A stretch of 9,916 nt of DNA from Clostridia bacterium (GCA_029052615.1 JAIDIR010000313.1:1-9916), one strand, 5' to 3'. Positions 1 through 6,495 are shown, counted from the stretch's first letter. Made by a program: numbers and translations. Notes: a model not told the origin generated them from the sequence alone.

Positions 1-220
1 GCACCGCAAAGTCCTCACCCGAGCCGAAGCGCACCTCGCCCACGTAGTTGTCGTAGTTCTTCACGTCAAAGCCCAAGAAGGAGGCATGTGAGAGATAGAA
101 GTCCAGACAACGCGCGTTCGTTTCGCCGAAGGGCTTGCCCTCGGTTGCGGGCGCCTGCGACGAATCGAATTTGATAAGCTGCGAAAGATTCTTCACAACG
201 TCGTCAAAATAGTTTTTCAT
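1..220 (-). CDS. M20-family dipeptidase (PepV/Sapep type), N-terminal fragment
   Basis: Partial gene reading leftwards from an ATG at 220; 73 codons are visible and the frame stays open to the window edge. The start MKNYFDDVVKNLSQLIKFDS, then a GKPFGETNARCLDFYL stretch (residues 28-43), LGFDVKNYDNYVGEV (49-63) and FGSGED (65-70), matches the N-terminal layout of PepV-type metallodipeptidases: a helix, a loop containing PFG, a helix, then a strand leading to the first zinc-binding histidine. That histidine and all other metal ligands lie beyond the window, so catalytic competence cannot be judged. Known members are cytoplasmic metal-dependent enzymes cleaving dipeptides. The Shine-Dalgarno GAGG (227-230 on the plus strand) precedes the start by 6 bases. 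It diverges from the radC-like gene. Family is fairly confident; substrate is not inferable. Confidence 0.8.
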   Translation of the reverse strand, partial: MKNYFDDVVKNLSQLIKFDSSQAPATEGKPFGETNARCLDFYLSHASFLGFDVKNYDNYVGEVRFGSGEDFAV

Positions 221-230
221 AAATAACCTC

Positions 231-266
231 GAATTTTATTATACTCTTTTTTATTTTTATGGTAAA
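231..266 (-). promoter_or_regulatory. Promoter for the leftward dipeptidase gene
   Basis: On the minus strand a perfect -10 hexamer TATAAT (plus coordinates 238-243) lies 17 bases downstream of TTTACC (261-266), which matches 4 of 6 bases of the -35 consensus. The expected start of transcription is near 231, giving a leader of only about 11 bases with the Shine-Dalgarno at its very 5' end, which is unusually short. A second, weaker option is TTGCAA (283-288) with TACCAT (259-264) at 18 bases, which would give a longer leader. Confidence 0.5.
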
Positions 267-335
267 ATAAAAACACAGGGTTTTGCAAAAAAACTTTTTT
301 GAACGCGCAACGCGCATTTTTACGGGAGAGGAGCA

Positions 336-1007
336 ATGCACGAAGGACACAGAAGCAGGCTTGCCGCAAAGGTTACCGGCGGCGGAGTTATTTACGAGCA
401 CGAGCTTCTGGAAATTTTGCTCTTTTACGCCTGTCCGCGCAGAGATTTAAACGCAACCGCGCACGCGCTTATACGGCGTTTCGGAAGTCTTGGCGGAGTG
501 CTTTCCGCTGAGGTTGACGACCTGAAGGCGGTTGAAGGCGTGGGCGGCAATATGGCGGAATACCTCGCCGTTCTGGGAATGGTGTTCGACAGAATAGGCG
601 GCTGCAACAGCTTTGCCGTTCTCAATAACACCGCGCAGTTCAAAGAGTTTTTAGCGTTCAGTCCCCGCCCCGAAAGCGACCGTACGGAATTGTGTATGGT
701 CGACAAGGACGGCAGGGTAAGGCGTATGTGCGCGTTCGGAAAGGACGTTGCGGACAACGGCATTTTAAAGCTGCTTTCCGTTCACAAGCCGTACGGGCTG
801 TTCGTTGCCGCAAGGCGCGCGGGCGGCTGCATACCCGGCGTAAGCGACGATAAGCTTACGGAAAGAATATACGAGATAGCAAGGCTGTGCGGCGTGCGGT
901 TTTTCGATTACTGCGTGGTGTCGGAAACGGGCGAAATTTACAGCTATAAAACGGCGGACAGAAGCGTGTTCGGCGCGCACTATGCGGGTGGTAATTATGG
1001 AGAATAA
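336..1007 (+). CDS. radC: RadC-like protein with degenerate JAMM metalloprotease motif
   Basis: 223-residue RadC/UPF0758 family protein, close to the usual family length. The N-terminus has the family signature GHRSRLA (residues 4-10), EHELLEILLFYACPRRDLN (21-39) and FGSLGGVL (49-56), followed by a helix-hairpin-helix KAVEGVGGNMAEYL (64-77). The C-terminal JAB/MPN domain is recognisable (NNTAQFKEFL 97-106; LTERIYEIARLCGVRFFDYCVVSETGEIYS 174-203), but the HNHPSG...S..D zinc motif of RadC is replaced by ARRAGGCIPGVSDD (159-172): both histidines are lost and only the final aspartate is kept. The catalytic glutamate region (PRE) is also absent. I infer that it folds as RadC but does not bind the usual metal. 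RadC's role in general is poorly understood despite its DNA-repair name. Start chosen at 336 because of the GAGAGGAG Shine-Dalgarno. The last 11 bases overlap the kinase start. No clear plus-strand promoter was found in 221-335. Confidence 0.85.
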   Translation: MHEGHRSRLAAKVTGGGVIYEHELLEILLFYACPRRDLNATAHALIRRFGSLGGVLSAEVDDLKAVEGVGGNMAEYLAVLGMVFDRIGGCNSFAVLNNTAQFKEFLAFSPRPESDRTELCMVDKDGRVRRMCAFGKDVADNGILKLLSVHKPYGLFVAARRAGGCIPGVSDDKLTERIYEIARLCGVRFFDYCVVSETGEIYSYKTADRSVFGAHYAGGNYGE

Positions 1008-2241
1008 AAACAAATTATTAAATAATACCGCTAAGTTCACGCAGATAGTCGGACTGTGCATAGGCGTAATTTTAATCGTGTTCGAGGTAATAATATGCGT
1101 GCAGTACGCCAACCTCGAGCCCATGCCCGAAGTCTGGAAAATAAGTTCGCTGGTCGGCTGTTCGGTCGCTCTGGACGTGCTGTTCTTCGTGGAATACTTT
1201 TACGTCAAGCATATGAAGGGGCGAATTACCGTCTACTGTTTCGACTTCGTTTTCCTGCTGTTCATATGCGCGATTACGGGCAATACCTATCTTGCGGGTC
1301 TGTACTGCGTTTTCCTGTCGCTGTTCTATCTGAACGTCGTCGATATGAAGACCAAAATCATAGTGTTCGTATCGAGCTGTATTCTGTATATCGTGACCAG
1401 CGTAGTAGGCTGGGTATGGCTGAATATGCGCGGCGTAACGTATAGCGAAATTATACAGATTATAGCCGCGTGCGTGGTCGGGCTTATCACCCTTGCTGTG
1501 CACTTTGCCGTCGCCAATATATGCTTCGGTTTCTACCGCACCAACGTGCGTTTAAAGCAGGCGTTAATGGAGGCGGACGAGAGCAAAAAGCAGCTTGAGG
1601 AGGCGTACGGCGAGCTGGAGGAAACGGCGGTATTCAAGGAGCGCAACCGTATTGCGCGCGACATACACGATAACGCGGGACACTCCATGACGGCGGTGAT
1701 AATGCAGACCGAGGCGGCAAAGCTTTTGATAGATTCCGACCCAGAGGAAGCAAAGTCCAAAATAATAGCCGCCAACATTCAGGCTAAAAACGCGCTGGAA
1801 CAGATGAGGGACAGCGTGCATCTTTTAGCGGGGCGCAACGCGGCTGGCAGCTTAAAAGAGGAGCTGGAAGAAATTATAGCCCAGACTATGGACGGCACGG
1901 ACGTCATCGTAAGGTACGATATATGCGAGGTTGAGCTTGTTCCCAGCAGGCGCAGATTTATTGCCAACAGCTTAAAGGAATGTCTTTCCAACGGTATGCG
2001 GCACGGCGGCGCAAAGGCGTTTTACGTCGAGCTGTCCCAAAACGACGGATTTGTAACGCTTACCGTTTCGGATAACGGCAGCGGACTGCCGCAGGATTTC
2101 AAGGAAGGCTTCGGCATACGCGGCATAAGGGAAAAGGCGGCGCAGTTCGGCGGCGGAATAGTTTTCGAAAGTGAAATAGGCGACGGCTGCGAGATAAATA
2201 TAAAGATTAAAGCCGAGGAAAATCAAGGAGAAAAAGAGTGA
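997..2241 (+). CDS. NarL/DesK-class membrane sensor histidine kinase
   Basis: 414 residues from the ATG at 997. About six hydrophobic segments occur at roughly residues 16-36, 50-70, 79-95, 97-115, 120-142 and 152-178, with very short loops, so there is no real extracytoplasmic sensor domain and sensing is probably within the membrane. A charged coiled-coil-like linker (183-212) leads into a HisKA_3 dimerisation domain with ERNRIARDIHDNAGH (215-229): H224 is the phospho-accepting histidine, and D225...H229 fits the DxxxQ/H phosphatase motif of this class. The ATPase domain has an N box (E328, N332, RHGG 335-338), G1 DNGSG (359-363) and G2 GFGIRG (371-376). The partner is the next gene, overlapping by 4 bases. 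An ATG at 982 in the same frame would add 5 residues, but 997 has the better-placed weak ribosome site (GGGTGG, 986-991) and both starts lie inside radC, which implies translational coupling. Signal sensed is unknown. Confidence 0.9.
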   Translation: MENKNKLLNNTAKFTQIVGLCIGVILIVFEVIICVQYANLEPMPEVWKISSLVGCSVALDVLFFVEYFYVKHMKGRITVYCFDFVFLLFICAITGNTYLAGLYCVFLSLFYLNVVDMKTKIIVFVSSCILYIVTSVVGWVWLNMRGVTYSEIIQIIAACVVGLITLAVHFAVANICFGFYRTNVRLKQALMEADESKKQLEEAYGELEETAVFKERNRIARDIHDNAGHSMTAVIMQTEAAKLLIDSDPEEAKSKIIAANIQAKNALEQMRDSVHLLAGRNAAGSLKEELEEIIAQTMDGTDVIVRYDICEVELVPSRRRFIANSLKECLSNGMRHGGAKAFYVELSQNDGFVTLTVSDNGSGLPQDFKEGFGIRGIREKAAQFGGGIVFESEIGDGCEINIKIKAEENQGEKE

Positions 2242-2876
2242 TAAAAGTAATGCTTGTGGACGACCAGATTATTCTGGCGGAGGGAATTAAAAGCGTGCTG
2301 GAAACGAGCGGCGATATAACCGTGGTGGGCGTTGCGGGCGACGGCGGCGAGGCGGTTGCGCTTGCCGAAAGTCTTGTGCCCGACGTCGTGCTTATGGATA
2401 TCCGCATGCCCAATATGAACGGCGTTGCGGCAACCAAAAAGATAAAGGAAGTGCTGCCCGACTGCAAGATTATTATCTTGACGACCTTCGACGACAGCGA
2501 CTATATTCTGTCGGCAATCAACAACGGCGCAAGCGGGTATTTATTAAAAGATATAGGCTCCACGGCGCTTATTGACGCTATCCGCAACGCATACGCGGGC
2601 GACACCATTCTGCCCTCCAAGATAGCCAAAAAGATTACCGATGCGGCGCTTATGGTTTCCAGCGACAGGGAGATTAAGTTGAAGCGCGCCTACGGTCTTT
2701 CGGACAGGGAGGCGGGCATTGCTATGATGATTTTGGAAGGCTTTACCAACAGACAGATTGCCTCCGCCTTAAAGCTTTCGGACGGCACCTCGCGCAACTA
2801 TATAAGCACCATATATTTAAAGCTCGGCGTGGAAAACCGCACCGCGGCTATCGCCAAAATTAAGGAAATAGTGTAA
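2238..2876 (+). CDS. NarL/LuxR-family response regulator
   Basis: 212 residues: an N-terminal receiver domain plus a C-terminal LuxR-type helix-turn-helix, the standard length for the family. Receiver residues are all present: acidic pair D8/D9, phospho-accepting D54 in VVLMDIRMP, T82 in ILTTF, and K104 in YLLKD. The DNA-binding part runs from about residue 148: GLSDREAGIAMMILEGFTNR, then QIASALKLSDGTSRNYISTI and YLKLGVENRTAAI, matching the four-helix LuxR/GerE pattern. The kinase upstream should phosphorylate D54, after which the protein would act as a dimeric transcription regulator. The start is GTG at 2238, sharing bases with the kinase TGA stop; an AAGGAG site (2225-2230) sits 7 bases upstream. 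The gene ends 14 bases before the shared terminator. Target genes are unknown; neighbouring or self regulation is possible but not shown. Confidence 0.95.
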   Translation: MIKVMLVDDQIILAEGIKSVLETSGDITVVGVAGDGGEAVALAESLVPDVVLMDIRMPNMNGVAATKKIKEVLPDCKIIILTTFDDSDYILSAINNGASGYLLKDIGSTALIDAIRNAYAGDTILPSKIAKKITDAALMVSSDREIKLKRAYGLSDREAGIAMMILEGFTNRQIASALKLSDGTSRNYISTIYLKLGVENRTAAIAKIKEIV

Positions 2877-2890
2877 GCAAAAGCGCAATA

Positions 2891-2920
2891 AAAAAGCGCC
2901 CCGTTTTCGGGGCGCTTTTT
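2891..2920. terminator. Bidirectional intrinsic terminator between convergent operons
   Basis: A perfect inverted repeat with arms AAAAAGCGCCCC (2891-2902) and GGGGCGCTTTTT (2909-2920) around GTTTTC; the G and C of the loop can also pair, leaving a TTTT tetraloop. On the plus strand the U tract is 5 bases; on the minus strand it is 6. It lies 14 bases after the response regulator stop (2876) and 4 bases before the stop of the leftward phosphatase (2925), so it can end both transcripts. Confidence 0.93.
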
Positions 2921-2924
2921 GCGT

Positions 2925-3992
2925 TTACAAATCAAACGCTATCGCGGTTACGTCGTCGTGCAGCTCGCCGCAAAAGCTCTTTAAATTGCTTTCCAGATTT
3001 TTAATAAATTCCTCGCCCGTGCGCGAAACGGAAAGCGTTTTCATCGCGCCGTCCACGCCGAACATCTCGCCGAATTTGTTCTTGCTTTCGGTTACGCCGT
3101 CGGTAAGTAAAACCAGGATATCACCGCTCTTATAGGGTATGCTGTCCTCGAAATACGCCGCGTTGTCGAACCAGTTGGAAACGGGAGGGGAGTTTAAAAC
3201 TATGCGCGTAATACCGCCGCCCGACTTTAAAAGTATGGGAACGTTATGCCCCGCCATGGAGTATGTAATACTTTCCTTGTCTATCCTTACGGCGGCAACG
3301 GTTATGTAATTTCGTTCGTCTAAATTGAGCTCGGAAAATTTATTTGCAAGCGTGGATATCGCCTGGGCGGGTGAATACGCCTGTTTGTCGTAGGCGGCTT
3401 TTACGAATGCCGTAAGCATACCCGCGGAAATACCCTTGCCCGAAACGTCGGCAATGACGCCGCACGCCGACGAGCCCACCGTAAACACCTCGGGCAGGTC
3501 GCCGCCAATCTCGCGGCAGGGAATATATAAATAGGAATACCGCTTGCTTCCCGCCCATTTGCCCGCAGGCAACAGCCGCTGCTGAATGGACTTTGCGGCA
3601 ACAAGCTCCCTTGCGATTTCAAGCTCCAGCGCGTCGTCGATGACGCCCATGCACAGTCCGCCGCCCAAAGGCTTTACGGTAAGCGAAAAGGAAACCTCTC
3701 GCTTTTCCTCGCCGCCCAGCTTTATATATACGCGGCGCGAAACCTCGGTGGAGGAATAAAAGCTGTCCTCGAAAGCCGAAACTAAAGTGCAGCCCTTGGC
3801 GCACTCGCTTCTGCCGCACCTCTTGCAGTCGCCCGCACAGCCCACGGCGGCGCCCAAAGTTGCGCGCTTAAAGCCGCGCCCGAACAGCGCGGCAAATTTG
3901 GAGTTGCAGAAGACTGCTTTTAAGTTTTGGTCGGCGACGAACACCGCGGAGGGAACCCCGTCGATTATCCGCCGGTAATATTTTTCAATCAT
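2925..3992 (-). CDS. PAS domain–SpoIIE-type PP2C serine phosphatase with Cys cluster
   Basis: 355 residues. The first ~120 form a PAS-like domain (RRIIDGVPSAVFVADQNLKA, 7-26; FCNSKFAALFGR, 28-39) that contains a cluster C52, C56, C59, C64, C68. The spacing recalls the 'GC...CG..xC..C' insert seen in other PAS domains of signalling proteins, possibly redox, metal or Fe-S linked. A short linker (121-140) ends in IQQRLLP, the usual entry to RsbU/SpoIIE phosphatase domains. Metal ligands are present: GGD (D165), ADVSGKG (D182), LLTDGV (D298) and HDDVT (D346/D347). The usual GGDFYD is GGDLPE here. Family members dephosphorylate anti-anti-sigma proteins; no such partner is visible in the window. 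No membrane segment. The start overlaps the lipid kinase stop by 8 bases and has no Shine-Dalgarno, so translation probably depends on the upstream gene. Annotation of the class is firm; target unknown. Confidence 0.92.
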   Translation of the reverse strand: MIEKYYRRIIDGVPSAVFVADQNLKAVFCNSKFAALFGRGFKRATLGAAVGCAGDCKRCGRSECAKGCTLVSAFEDSFYSSTEVSRRVYIKLGGEEKREVSFSLTVKPLGGGLCMGVIDDALELEIARELVAAKSIQQRLLPAGKWAGSKRYSYLYIPCREIGGDLPEVFTVGSSACGVIADVSGKGISAGMLTAFVKAAYDKQAYSPAQAISTLANKFSELNLDERNYITVAAVRIDKESITYSMAGHNVPILLKSGGGITRIVLNSPPVSNWFDNAAYFEDSIPYKSGDILVLLTDGVTESKNKFGEMFGVDGAMKTLSVSRTGEEFIKNLESNLKSFCGELHDDVTAIAFDL

Positions 3993-4872
3993 GTCTGGGA
4001 AGATAGAATTTGAGTTTGCCCGATATAACGCGCGCGTTCAGCTTTACACCCTCGTAAATTTCGCCCTCCGCCTGAACGGGCACGTCGCCGTCTAAGGGCA
4101 CAATGCGCGCCGTTTTGCACTTTACGTGCGTAACTTCCTTTACCTTGTTGACCTTGCCCGCCTTCAGTTTTAAAAAGGCGACGAGCGTTCTGAAACGGGA
4201 GAGGTAGTCCACGACCAGCAAATCCATATATCCGTCGTCGATAGCCGCGTCGGGGAACAGCTTTATGCCGCCGCCAATCTGTCTGCCGTTGCCAAGGCAG
4301 GCGATAAGCCCGGTATAGGTGCGCTCCTCGCCGTCGTCCCAGCTCACCCTGTAGGAGGAAGCTTTATAGTGCCTCAGGCTCTTTAAGAACGCCGCATAGT
4401 ATTTTTTCTTTCCCGTCTTTTTGCCAGAGTACACGCGCTTAAGAACGTCCACGTCAATGCCTGTGCCAATCGCGTTGATGCTGCGCAAGCCCCCCTCGGT
4501 CTCTATGTAGTCAATGTAGTTGGGCGCGCGGAAGGCTATGTTTTCAGCCGCCGTCTTTACGTCCATGGGAATACCCGCAGACTCCGCAAAGTCGTTGCCA
4601 GACCCGAAGGGGATAAGCCCGAGGGTGCAGTTTTCGGTGTCCTCTATGCCGTTTAAAACCTCGTGCAGAGTTCCGTCGCCGCCCATTGCAATGATGTGCG
4701 CAAACGCGCCGTTCCTGGTCACCTCGCCCGCAATCTCTTTTGCATGTCCCGCGTGTTCGGTCATATGCACGGCAAGCTGTTTGCCCGCAACGCCGAACAC
4801 CATCTTAACGGTTTCGAGGTAATGTTCAGTTTTATCGTCGATATTACAACCGTTAATAATCAGGTGATACAT
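3985..4872 (-). CDS. Diacylglycerol kinase catalytic-domain (DagK/YegS family) lipid kinase
   Basis: 295 residues, typical length for the bacterial DgkB/YegS/BmrU family. The nucleotide-binding signature GGDGTLHEVLNG lies at residues 64-75, PFGSGNDFA at 88-96, the second-domain motif GGGIKLFPDAAIDDG at 200-214, and the C-terminal LDGD (260-263) with QAEGE (267-271). These are the conserved features of the two-domain kinase fold that phosphorylates diacylglycerol or a related lipid at the inner membrane face. The N-terminal 'NPxSG' loop of the family is altered here (INGCNIDDK, 6-14), so phosphate binding at that end may differ. ATG at 4872 is supported by GGAG (4879-4882) 6 bases upstream; an out-of-frame ATG sits at 4876. 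It is the first gene of a two-gene leftward operon with the PAS-phosphatase. Lipid substrate is not determinable from sequence. Confidence 0.93.
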   Translation of the reverse strand: MYHLIINGCNIDDKTEHYLETVKMVFGVAGKQLAVHMTEHAGHAKEIAGEVTRNGAFAHIIAMGGDGTLHEVLNGIEDTENCTLGLIPFGSGNDFAESAGIPMDVKTAAENIAFRAPNYIDYIETEGGLRSINAIGTGIDVDVLKRVYSGKKTGKKKYYAAFLKSLRHYKASSYRVSWDDGEERTYTGLIACLGNGRQIGGGIKLFPDAAIDDGYMDLLVVDYLSRFRTLVAFLKLKAGKVNKVKEVTHVKCKTARIVPLDGDVPVQAEGEIYEGVKLNARVISGKLKFYLPRHD

Positions 4873-4936
4873 GCATTTCTCCGTGTATTTTTTCGCACCC
4901 GCGGCGGGCGTTGCGCGGGCATAAAGTATATAATTC

Positions 4937-4972
4937 TCAAAATATTATACATTATTCAATCAGAGATTGCAA
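4937..4972 (-). promoter_or_regulatory. Promoter for the leftward lipid kinase–phosphatase operon
   Basis: On the minus strand: -35 TTGCAA (4967-4972), 17-base spacer, perfect -10 TATAAT (4944-4949). Predicted transcription start is near 4937, giving a leader of about 65 bases. The leader contains GC-rich arms CCCGC (4898-4902) and GCGGG (4915-4919) that could form a hairpin. The -35 hexamer is a palindrome and is shared with the oppositely directed cca promoter. Confidence 0.75.
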
Positions 4973-5002
4973 TAGTTTTATAAATTTGCTATAATGTTTA
5001 AG
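4967..5002 (+). promoter_or_regulatory. Promoter for cca, extended -10
   Basis: TTGCAA (4967-4972), 17-base spacer, TATAAT (4990-4995), preceded by TGC, which makes an extended -10 element. Predicted start near 5002, about 41 bases before the ATG at 5043. The same TTGCAA serves the divergent promoter, so the two -10 boxes are placed symmetrically, each centred 23 bases from the midpoint. Confidence 0.8.
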
Positions 5003-5042
5003 CTAAAATATTTTTAACAAAATATACAATTTGCGGCATTTT

Positions 5043-6395
5043 ATGATAAACGAACTCCCCGAAAAGTTAATATCGCTTGCGCTGGCGCTTGAAAAACCGC
5101 TGTACGCGGTGGGCGGAGCCTGCCGCGATTTTCTGGCTGGCTTAACGCCGCAGGGCAAGCGGGACTGGGATATATGCTCGCCCGAAAGCGCGGGGGAGGT
5201 TGCCGCCGCTGCCGAAAAGCTGGGCTTTGCCGTTACCGCCGTCTATAAGAATACGGGCACGGTGCGGCTGACCTGCGAAAATGAAAGCTACGAGTTTACG
5301 ACCTTCCGCACGGACAAATACGTGCGCGGCGTTCATTCACCTGCGGAGGTATTTTTCACCGACGATATTATGCTGGACGCGCGCCGCCGCGACTTCAAGT
5401 GCAACGCCGTTTACTACGAAATACGCGCCCGCAAATTCGTCGACCCGCTCGGCGGCATTGCGGAAATACAAAGCCGCGTTATGTCTACGGTTGCCGACTC
5501 GAACAAAGTGTTCGGCGAGGACGGGCTGAGGCTGATGCGCCTGTGCCGCATTGCCGCGCAGACGGGCTTTACCCCTACCGACGACTGTATAAAAGGTGCG
5601 GCGGCTAACTGCGAACTGATTGACGATATCGCCGCCGAAAGAGTGTGGGAGGAGCTGAACGCCATTCTTCACGCGGATATAAAATACGGCGTTGCGCAAG
5701 CTCAATATGAGGGGTTACGGCTTCTCAAAAAAATCGGCGTGCTCGCGCGCGTGCTGCCAGAGCTTGCTTTGGGCGACGGAATGGAGCAGCGTAAGGATTT
5801 TCACGCGCACGACGTTCTGGAACATACTCTGCGCTGCGTTAAGTACGCCCCGCCCGAAATCCGACTTGCCGCGCTGTTACACGACGTGGGCAAACCGTAC
5901 TGCAAACTGACCTACGGCAAGTTTGCCCGCCACGAGGACGAGGGTGCGCGGATTGCCGAAGAGATATGCAAACGGCTGCGCATTTCGGCGCGGCAGACGG
6001 CTTTGACCTGCACGCTCGTCAAGCTGCATATGTACGACCTTTCGGGCGAGACTTCCGAAAACAAAGTCCGCAAATTCATAGTCGCGCACCTCGGCGTTTT
6101 AGATAAGCTTCTGCTTTTAAAGCAGGCTGACTTTTCGGCGTGCAAGGACGATTTATCCCAAGCGCCGTGCGTAATAAAGTGGAAAAAAATCTACGCAAAG
6201 ATGTTGAATGAGGGCGTGCCGCTCACCCGAAAAATGCTTGCCGTGCGCGGCGACGATTTGATTGCGGCGGGAATATCCCCCGTTCAAACGGCAAAAACGC
6301 TCGATTTTCTTTTGGGCGAGTGCGCGATAGGCAACGTCCGCAACCAAAAGGAAGCGCTTATCCGGTTCGCCCTTGCGCGCCGTATTCAGGGCTGA
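5043..6395 (+). CDS. cca: CCA tRNA nucleotidyltransferase with HD domain
   Basis: 450 residues from ATG 5043. Class II nucleotidyltransferase layout: VGGACRDFLAG (23-33), catalytic RDWDI (40-44, D41 and D43), RRRDFKCNA (114-122), EDGLRLMRLCRIAA (159-172) for template-like nucleotide recognition, and ERVWEEL (199-205). A downstream HD phosphohydrolase domain has H258?-type spacing and LLHDVGKP (278-285), with H297 in RHEDEGA. The enzyme adds or repairs the 3' CCA end of tRNAs; the HD part is associated in other bacteria with 2',3'-cyclic phosphodiesterase/phosphatase activity. A TTG at 5031 in frame would add 4 residues, but neither start has a recognisable Shine-Dalgarno, which is unlike the other genes here; ATG is chosen by family N-terminus (NELPEKLISLAL). 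It has its own promoter, diverges from the lipid kinase, and no terminator follows before the next gene's promoter. Confidence 0.95.
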   Translation: MINELPEKLISLALALEKPLYAVGGACRDFLAGLTPQGKRDWDICSPESAGEVAAAAEKLGFAVTAVYKNTGTVRLTCENESYEFTTFRTDKYVRGVHSPAEVFFTDDIMLDARRRDFKCNAVYYEIRARKFVDPLGGIAEIQSRVMSTVADSNKVFGEDGLRLMRLCRIAAQTGFTPTDDCIKGAAANCELIDDIAAERVWEELNAILHADIKYGVAQAQYEGLRLLKKIGVLARVLPELALGDGMEQRKDFHAHDVLEHTLRCVKYAPPEIRLAALLHDVGKPYCKLTYGKFARHEDEGARIAEEICKRLRISARQTALTCTLVKLHMYDLSGETSENKVRKFIVAHLGVLDKLLLLKQADFSACKDDLSQAPCVIKWKKIYAKMLNEGVPLTRKMLAVRGDDLIAAGISPVQTAKTLDFLLGECAIGNVRNQKEALIRFALARRIQG

Positions 6396-6417
6396 TTTTG
6401 CGTGTGCTTGAATTAAG

Positions 6418-6453
6418 TTGCATTTTTTATATAGATTTTGTATAATTGTATCG
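6418..6453 (+). promoter_or_regulatory. Promoter for the 715-residue membrane protein gene
   Basis: TTGCAT (6418-6423), 17-base spacer, perfect TATAAT (6441-6446); start expected near 6453. The -35 matches only the TTG half of the consensus, so activator dependence or modest strength is possible. The leader is about 48 bases. Confidence 0.65.
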
Positions 6454-6460
6454 GGCGCAT

Positions 6461-6472
6461 TTAAGCGCTTAA
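6461..6472. promoter_or_regulatory. 12-base perfect palindrome in leader (possible operator)
   Basis: TTAAGCGCTTAA is a perfect palindrome located about 8 to 19 bases after the predicted transcription start. Its position just downstream of the -10 box is typical of repressor operators, but no regulator can be assigned. As RNA it cannot form a useful hairpin by itself because there is no loop, so a DNA-level role is more likely. Confidence 0.4.
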
Positions 6473-6473
6473 G

Positions 6474-6495
6474 GCGGCGTGTACGCCGCGGAGGT
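6474..6495 (+). promoter_or_regulatory. Leader hairpin abutting the Shine-Dalgarno
   Basis: Arms GCGGCG (6474-6479) and CGCCGC (6484-6489) flank a TGTA loop, giving a 6-base-pair all-GC stem. The next base but one begins the ribosome binding site GAGGT (6491-6495), 5 bases before the ATG at 6501. The hairpin could hinder or position the ribosome. It lacks a U tract and so is not a terminator. Confidence 0.45.

Noticed and set aside
263..268. TAAAAT as a plus-strand -10 box for radC
   Set aside because: No -35-like hexamer at 16-18 bases upstream; not enough to call a promoter.
302..315. Tandem AACGCGC AACGCGC before radC
   Set aside because: Only two 7-base copies with no related sites; too short to call a functional repeat.
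810..851. radC as a frameshifted pseudogene
   Set aside because: The frame is continuous, length is normal and conserved family sequence continues on both sides of the altered metal site.
982..996. Upstream ATG as the histidine kinase start
   Set aside because: It adds only five residues (MRVVI), and the GGGTGG purine stretch is placed for the ATG at 997.
5031..5042. TTG at 5031 as the cca start
   Set aside because: No ribosome site supports it, and the enzyme family N-terminus fits the ATG at 5043; kept only as an alternative.
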